From positions 38,421-102,420 of the forward strand of contig JAAFHY010000004.1 of NCBI GenBank assembly GCA_013298505.1: a stretch of DNA of 64,000 bases, in the 5' to 3' direction. Each line of letters begins with the position of its first letter. The stretch's first letter is position 1. Below the pieces are notes generated by a model that ran no database searches, was not told the origin of the DNA, and saw nothing but the letters and a program-made list of their open reading frames with translations. Below, in pieces: positions 59,636 through 64,000 of the stretch. A program made the position numbers and the translations under genes. The stretch is from Cytophagales bacterium (lineage in GTDB: Bacteria; Bacteroidota; Bacteroidia; Cytophagales; Cyclobacteriaceae).

Positions 59636-59684
59636 TCATATACCTACCGTTAGGTATGGCCAAATTACCAAAATCCGCGGATTG
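59636..59684. promoter_or_regulatory. 49-bp conserved motif, copy 2 (contains atacctaccgttaggtat inverted repeat)
   Basis: 40/49 identical to 56544-56592; ends about 113 bp before ATG at 59797. Confidence 0.75.
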
Positions 59685-59796
59685 ATATAAGATATAGAAC
59701 GCTCTTCCTTTGATGAACAGAAATAAGGAGACCAGCAACCTTGCAAACGGGGCGAAACCGAAAAGCCATACGAGTAGGATTACAAACACTATCATC

Positions 59797-60756
59797 ATGA
59801 AACACCTAACTCTTATCACTGTACTTGCCTTCGCCTCGCAGCTTTCATTTGCTCAAAGCGATGGAGAGAAATTTCAGATCCTGTCCAAGTCAAAAATTAT
59901 TTCCAAGCTCTCTAAACTTGCCCTAGCTCAAATCACAGTCAACTACAAAATCACGACCGAAGAACGGGTCATCGGGAAAGAAAAGCGCTCAGGGTCGGTA
60001 GCGGGTGCCAAAATTACCGCGTACCTCCAAACTACCGATGGTGATTTAACGGAGAGCGACTTACAAGAAGTGACCGACTATTTTTATTCCTATTTCCAAA
60101 AAAAGCTAAAGGCAAGTGGTATTGATACTGTTGGTTGGAGCAGAATAGCTGCCACAGATTTCTATAAAAGTAACCAAGTGGACGAAGAAAAGGGAGGTGG
60201 CGAACGCGCAGGGAATGTTTGGGTAACCCGTAGCGCCCGCAATGGAAATACAATCTATGGAGGAGGACTGACCCCCGTTTTTCCCTTCTTAAAGCTGAAA
60301 AGGGCAAGTAAATTTAGTGATGAAATTGGTGCGCCTGCGGCTTCCTTTCTTATAACGGTGGATTTCGCTGATGTGATGGTAAACGTAGACATCAAAACAG
60401 GTACTTCAGAGGGTCTTTACTACACTAATAAAACGAAGATTACTAAATTCAAATCGGCCGTAAGGCCAGAAGTGAAAGTAGTGGCTACAAATCAGTTTTC
60501 ACTTTTTTGGAATGACAAAATGCATCAAGAAAATTTGCTTTTGAAGGAAGACTTAGCATCCGTTGGGGGTTATTCGGATAACATTAGTGAAGATGCATCG
60601 AAGGCAAGGTCGGGCTTGGCCAAGGCATTTGCTTTTAGAAAAGAAATGGCACCGGTAGTGATTGAGACAACCCGCGAAAAATATAAAACTGCTGCCAAGA
60701 AAGCGTTGGAGAAATATGCCGATGCATTTGTGGAAAAGGCAAAGGAAGGAAAATAA
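59797..60756 (+). CDS. Secreted hypothetical protein (about 319 aa)
   Basis: Signal peptide MKHLTLITVLAFASQLSFAQ; ORF extends to 59710 but ATG 59797 gives the signal peptide. Confidence 0.78.
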   Translation: MKHLTLITVLAFASQLSFAQSDGEKFQILSKSKIISKLSKLALAQITVNYKITTEERVIGKEKRSGSVAGAKITAYLQTTDGDLTESDLQEVTDYFYSYFQKKLKASGIDTVGWSRIAATDFYKSNQVDEEKGGGERAGNVWVTRSARNGNTIYGGGLTPVFPFLKLKRASKFSDEIGAPAASFLITVDFADVMVNVDIKTGTSEGLYYTNKTKITKFKSAVRPEVKVVATNQFSLFWNDKMHQENLLLKEDLASVGGYSDNISEDASKARSGLAKAFAFRKEMAPVVIETTREKYKTAAKKALEKYADAFVEKAKEGK

Positions 60757-60772
60757 TAGGTGATAGAAGGTG

Positions 60773-60802
60773 AAAAAAGGGCGCGAGTGATTGCGCCTTT
60801 TT
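60773..60802 (+). terminator. Intrinsic terminator
   Basis: aaaaaagggcgc-gagtgatt-gcgccttttt. Confidence 0.75.
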
Positions 60803-60841
60803 GTGAGTTAAAATCTATTCGAATAATAAAAAAAAACTTTT

Positions 60842-61603
60842 ATGAAATCAATATTATTAATTGCCTTGGTGGCAATATCCGGGGTGTTGAATGGTCAGTC
60901 TTTTTTAGATATGAAAGACAAGAAAGGCCGCTCGCTCTATGAAGACAATTGGTTTAACTTGATGATCCGCTATACCCATGTTACTGGCAAAGGCAATGAA
61001 AGTTTTGGTGGCTTTACAGGCAATGTTTCCATACGCAGTGCCAAAGCAGGCAAAGGCGAAATTAGTGTAAACTATGAAAACGTTACACTCGGTGATTTTT
61101 TTTGGAAGCTCGCCAACCTAAAACAAAGTCAAAAATTAAACCAGGCTTTTGGTGCTGGATTTTTAGGTTGGGTGCAAGGGTATTACAATGTGGTAGCCAC
61201 CGATAAATTGATCATCGCGCCCGGTGCAAGCCTTGGCGACTATATTTTTGGATCAGAAATCACTACGCCAGTACCTCCAAATTTACTTTCGAATGAGCCT
61301 TTCGGTTATTACTTTACAGTGGGGCCATCCATAAAAGCCAGTTACCTGATCAACGATAGTTTTTGGGTAGATGGTATTTTTACTGCAGATATTCCGTTTG
61401 CCAAACTAAACAAAGGCACTGGAGCCAATTATGTAAGTGAAGAAGGTTATCCAAACCCTTGGTTTATTAACATTACGGGTACGATTTACCACAAGTCAAA
61501 ATTATTCTTGAGTGTTAGGGTTAATCAAGCTATAGATCGTGGGGCGAATAATGGTAGTGCGAGTCGTTTAGATATTTCACTTGGCTATCAGATATTACAT
61601 TGA
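60842..61603 (+). CDS. Secreted hypothetical protein (253 aa), possible outer-membrane beta-barrel
   Basis: N-term signal peptide MKSILLIALVAISGVLNGQ; alternating-aromatic C-terminal strand LDISLGYQILH. Confidence 0.7.
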   Translation: MKSILLIALVAISGVLNGQSFLDMKDKKGRSLYEDNWFNLMIRYTHVTGKGNESFGGFTGNVSIRSAKAGKGEISVNYENVTLGDFFWKLANLKQSQKLNQAFGAGFLGWVQGYYNVVATDKLIIAPGASLGDYIFGSEITTPVPPNLLSNEPFGYYFTVGPSIKASYLINDSFWVDGIFTADIPFAKLNKGTGANYVSEEGYPNPWFINITGTIYHKSKLFLSVRVNQAIDRGANNGSASRLDISLGYQILH

Positions 61604-61621
61604 TGAGTACTTAATAAATTA

Positions 61622-61660
61622 AGCCAACGCTAAAAATTCACTCGTTGGTTAGCGATGGCT
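61622..61660. terminator. Hairpin between convergent genes (possible terminator, two alternative pairings)
   Basis: agccaacgctaa ... ttagcgatggct pair with one mismatch; ccaacg can alternatively pair with cgttgg in the loop. Confidence 0.4.
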
Positions 61661-61667
61661 ATAACAA

Positions 61668-64000
61668 TTAATTCTCCCAATCAAAATAATCATCTTTTTC
61701 TAATTCCAATTCTTTTTTCTTCTTCTTGCCTTTCAATTGAAAGGCTTCTTTCAATTCTTTCACTTCTTTTTTTAGATCGTTAACAATTTTCTTTTTCACA
61801 GCTTCTTGGTCGTAGCTTATTTTATACTGATCGGTTGTTCCAGTTATCTTCAAAAATACTTGGGTCTTTCCCTTGCTTGTTTCTTCGATCGCGCCAAACG
61901 CTTCGTCTGGATCTATTTTCTTTTTGTTGCGAAGCGGAGTAATGATTCGATACGCAATCCGTTGATCGAAGGTATGTGTGCCGCTCAATTCCAAAGTGGT
62001 TACGTTGCTTTTTATCTCCATTTGCGGAATGTAAATCGTTTCATTCTCGATGTGGATTTCATTTTTCAAATCAGCAAAGCGAAGTTTGTTTAACTCTTCA
62101 TCATCTACATACTTGGTTAATCCTTGAAGTGGCTCAAAATTATTCAGCTCTCCCTTTTTGATAACGGCACTAATATCGGCAACCAAACTTTTATTAACCA
62201 GTTTCAAATTTTCGGTTAGCGCCATTTCCATGCTTACATCGGCAAAAGCCTGGCCTTTTAAATGCTTATCTTCAATAAATGTTTGTCGAAAGTTCTCGAA
62301 TACATAAAAAACACTATCAATGTAGATTCCATCTAACTTAAATGAATTTGATACTTCAATGGCAGTTGCTCTTTTTGCATCCACAATGCCGTTAAATTGT
62401 AAACTTCCGCCCATAGTTTTCATTTCAATATTTCTAGCAACGGCTACTTGATTTTTTACCAACAGATTTCCTTTCAGTTGTTTTGGATGGAATCGTTTGT
62501 AAGCAAGGTCTTCTATATCACAATTGAAATTAAGGTATACGTTGGGAGAAATATGAAAATTAAGTTTAGTTGAGAGTTCTTCGCCAAAACCGATTTTGAA
62601 AAGTTGATCGACATCTAAAAAATCTGATTTCAGATCGGCTTCGATACCAATCGGCTGATCTTCGAACAGTAGAAAAGTAACAATGTTTTTGAAGTACCCA
62701 TTCAATAAGAAGTCGCTGTTTTCAAACTCGCCTTTAAAATTGCTCATTGCCAAATCGCTATTGTTGAACTGTAGCGATCCGTTCAAATTTTTCCATTTCA
62801 TGTCTTTTGTCGCTAAATGCAAATTGACATTGGTCAGATCGACTGTGCCGCTCGTTTTAACTTGCAGTGCCGTGTTTTTATTTTTCAACGCTTCGATGGG
62901 TCCGTTAATCGAAAAATCAGCCAGTAGATCTCCTTCTATACTTTTGATGGCAGCAATGGGGTAGAAGTCTTGTATCGATGCAGCATTCAATTCCCCCTTG
63001 AAATCAAATTGAATGATGGGGTGGTCGAAGTTCTCAATCGAGAGGTTACAACTAAATGGCTTATCGTTTAGTTTGGCTTCAACATTCCTCAGGTGCAAGA
63101 CTGACTGAGAGTAATCGGTAAGCGAGGGCGTTGCAAACGATCCTTCTAATTTGGCTTTTGTTATTTTCGATTTGTATTGCGGATGGGTAAACGTGGCATC
63201 TTTAAAGCCAAAGCGAATAGATAGGAGAGGGTCTTTCGCTCTACTAATCTCCCCGGCCAGTGATAGATCAAAGAAAACGGTGCCTTCGCTTTTATAAGCT
63301 GCTAGCTTTTGGGTGATCTCATCTGGCAAAAGAGCCAGAATAGTTTGAATGGATGTCTCTTTGCCTGCTAGCTTTAAGTCGATAAGATTTTTTTCTTTAA
63401 ATGCGTAGCTACCCTTTACGGTAAAAGCAGATTGGTTGATTGATAAGTTGGCACTCGCTATTACCACATTTTTTCTCGCATCATCATATTCAATTTCAGC
63501 AGCAATCAAAAAGTGTTTGTTCTTTAAAAAGGTTCTATCTTCTATTTGCACTTTTTCTGACAACACATCACCTTCGGTTATTATTTTGTACTGATCGCCA
63601 CGCACAGAGATCGAAGCGGTAAGTTTTTCGCTCTCAAATGAATGATCTTGCTTGGTAAGCAGGTCAGCATAATTGATTTTTGTATCACTCAATTTTACAT
63701 CTTTCAAGTCAAACGAAATGCCATTCGTTTTGGCATTAGTAGCTTTTACGATGGTAAAATTGTTTTCACCTTTTTTGTTAATCTTTAAATTGGTTTCACT
63801 GGATTTGATTTCTAAACCCTGTATTGAATAATTTCCTTGCCATGCTTCAAGCGCATTCATCGAAAAGGAAATTCTTTTGGCCGTAAGCAACGGAAACTCT
63901 TCTGTATGGCTATCCTCTACATACACATTGCTGAAGACAATTGAAAGATTGGGAAAATCTTGCCAAGCTGAAATCTCAACCTTTCCGATTTTTACAGGCG
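61668..64000 (-). CDS. AsmA-like protein (truncated by window end)
   Basis: Open frame continues past 63926 to the window edge (PVKIGKVEISAWQDFPNLSIVFSNVYVEDSH); AsmA-type repeats GELNNFEPLQGL; C-term coiled Lys/Glu tail. Confidence 0.88.
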   Translation of the reverse strand, partial: PVKIGKVEISAWQDFPNLSIVFSNVYVEDSHTEEFPLLTAKRISFSMNALEAWQGNYSIQGLEIKSSETNLKINKKGENNFTIVKATNAKTNGISFDLKDVKLSDTKINYADLLTKQDHSFESEKLTASISVRGDQYKIITEGDVLSEKVQIEDRTFLKNKHFLIAAEIEYDDARKNVVIASANLSINQSAFTVKGSYAFKEKNLIDLKLAGKETSIQTILALLPDEITQKLAAYKSEGTVFFDLSLAGEISRAKDPLLSIRFGFKDATFTHPQYKSKITKAKLEGSFATPSLTDYSQSVLHLRNVEAKLNDKPFSCNLSIENFDHPIIQFDFKGELNAASIQDFYPIAAIKSIEGDLLADFSINGPIEALKNKNTALQVKTSGTVDLTNVNLHLATKDMKWKNLNGSLQFNNSDLAMSNFKGEFENSDFLLNGYFKNIVTFLLFEDQPIGIEADLKSDFLDVDQLFKIGFGEELSTKLNFHISPNVYLNFNCDIEDLAYKRFHPKQLKGNLLVKNQVAVARNIEMKTMGGSLQFNGIVDAKRATAIEVSNSFKLDGIYIDSVFYVFENFRQTFIEDKHLKGQAFADVSMEMALTENLKLVNKSLVADISAVIKKGELNNFEPLQGLTKYVDDEELNKLRFADLKNEIHIENETIYIPQMEIKSNVTTLELSGTHTFDQRIAYRIITPLRNKKKIDPDEAFGAIEETSKGKTQVFLKITGTTDQYKISYDQEAVKKKIVNDLKKEVKELKEAFQLKGKKKKKELELEKDDYFDWEN

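Overview
The window is a gene-dense bacterial chromosome segment of Bacteroidota (Cytophagales-like) type, inferred from protein families and gene style. Most of it is core housekeeping: the end of murF, purH, a complete mreBCD-mrdA-rodA rod-shape operon, tdk, recO, moxR, three tandem parvulin/SurA-type PPIases, guaB, rlpA, mtgA, aminopeptidase P, homogentisate dioxygenase, GT39/GT9 glycosyltransferases, an S41 protease and an AsmA-like protein that runs off the right edge. Accessory or unusual parts: (1) a convergent, 3'-overlapping Eco47II/Sau96I-like restriction-modification pair whose methyltransferase carries an N-terminal MerR-like HTH; (2) a PIN toxin with a 58-aa antitoxin missing from the ORF track; (3) a ~4.5 kb cassette (FG-GAP-propeller hybrid histidine kinase plus a seven-repeat YWKNG lipoprotein) bracketed by a >50 bp direct repeat of the 3' end of moxR, which looks like an insertion scar; (4) a SpoIIE/STAS/HATPase partner-switching module; (5) a TPR-kinase/LuxR regulator pair next to an uncharacterised cluster of secreted proteins, where two cluster genes are preceded by a shared 49-bp motif containing an ATACCTA-N4-TAGGTAT-type inverted repeat; (6) a ~125 bp MITE/REP-like palindrome; (7) an unlisted 46-aa single-TM small ORF. 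I saw no tRNA, rRNA, CRISPR array, integrase or transposase. All assignments are by eye from motifs; no database search was run.
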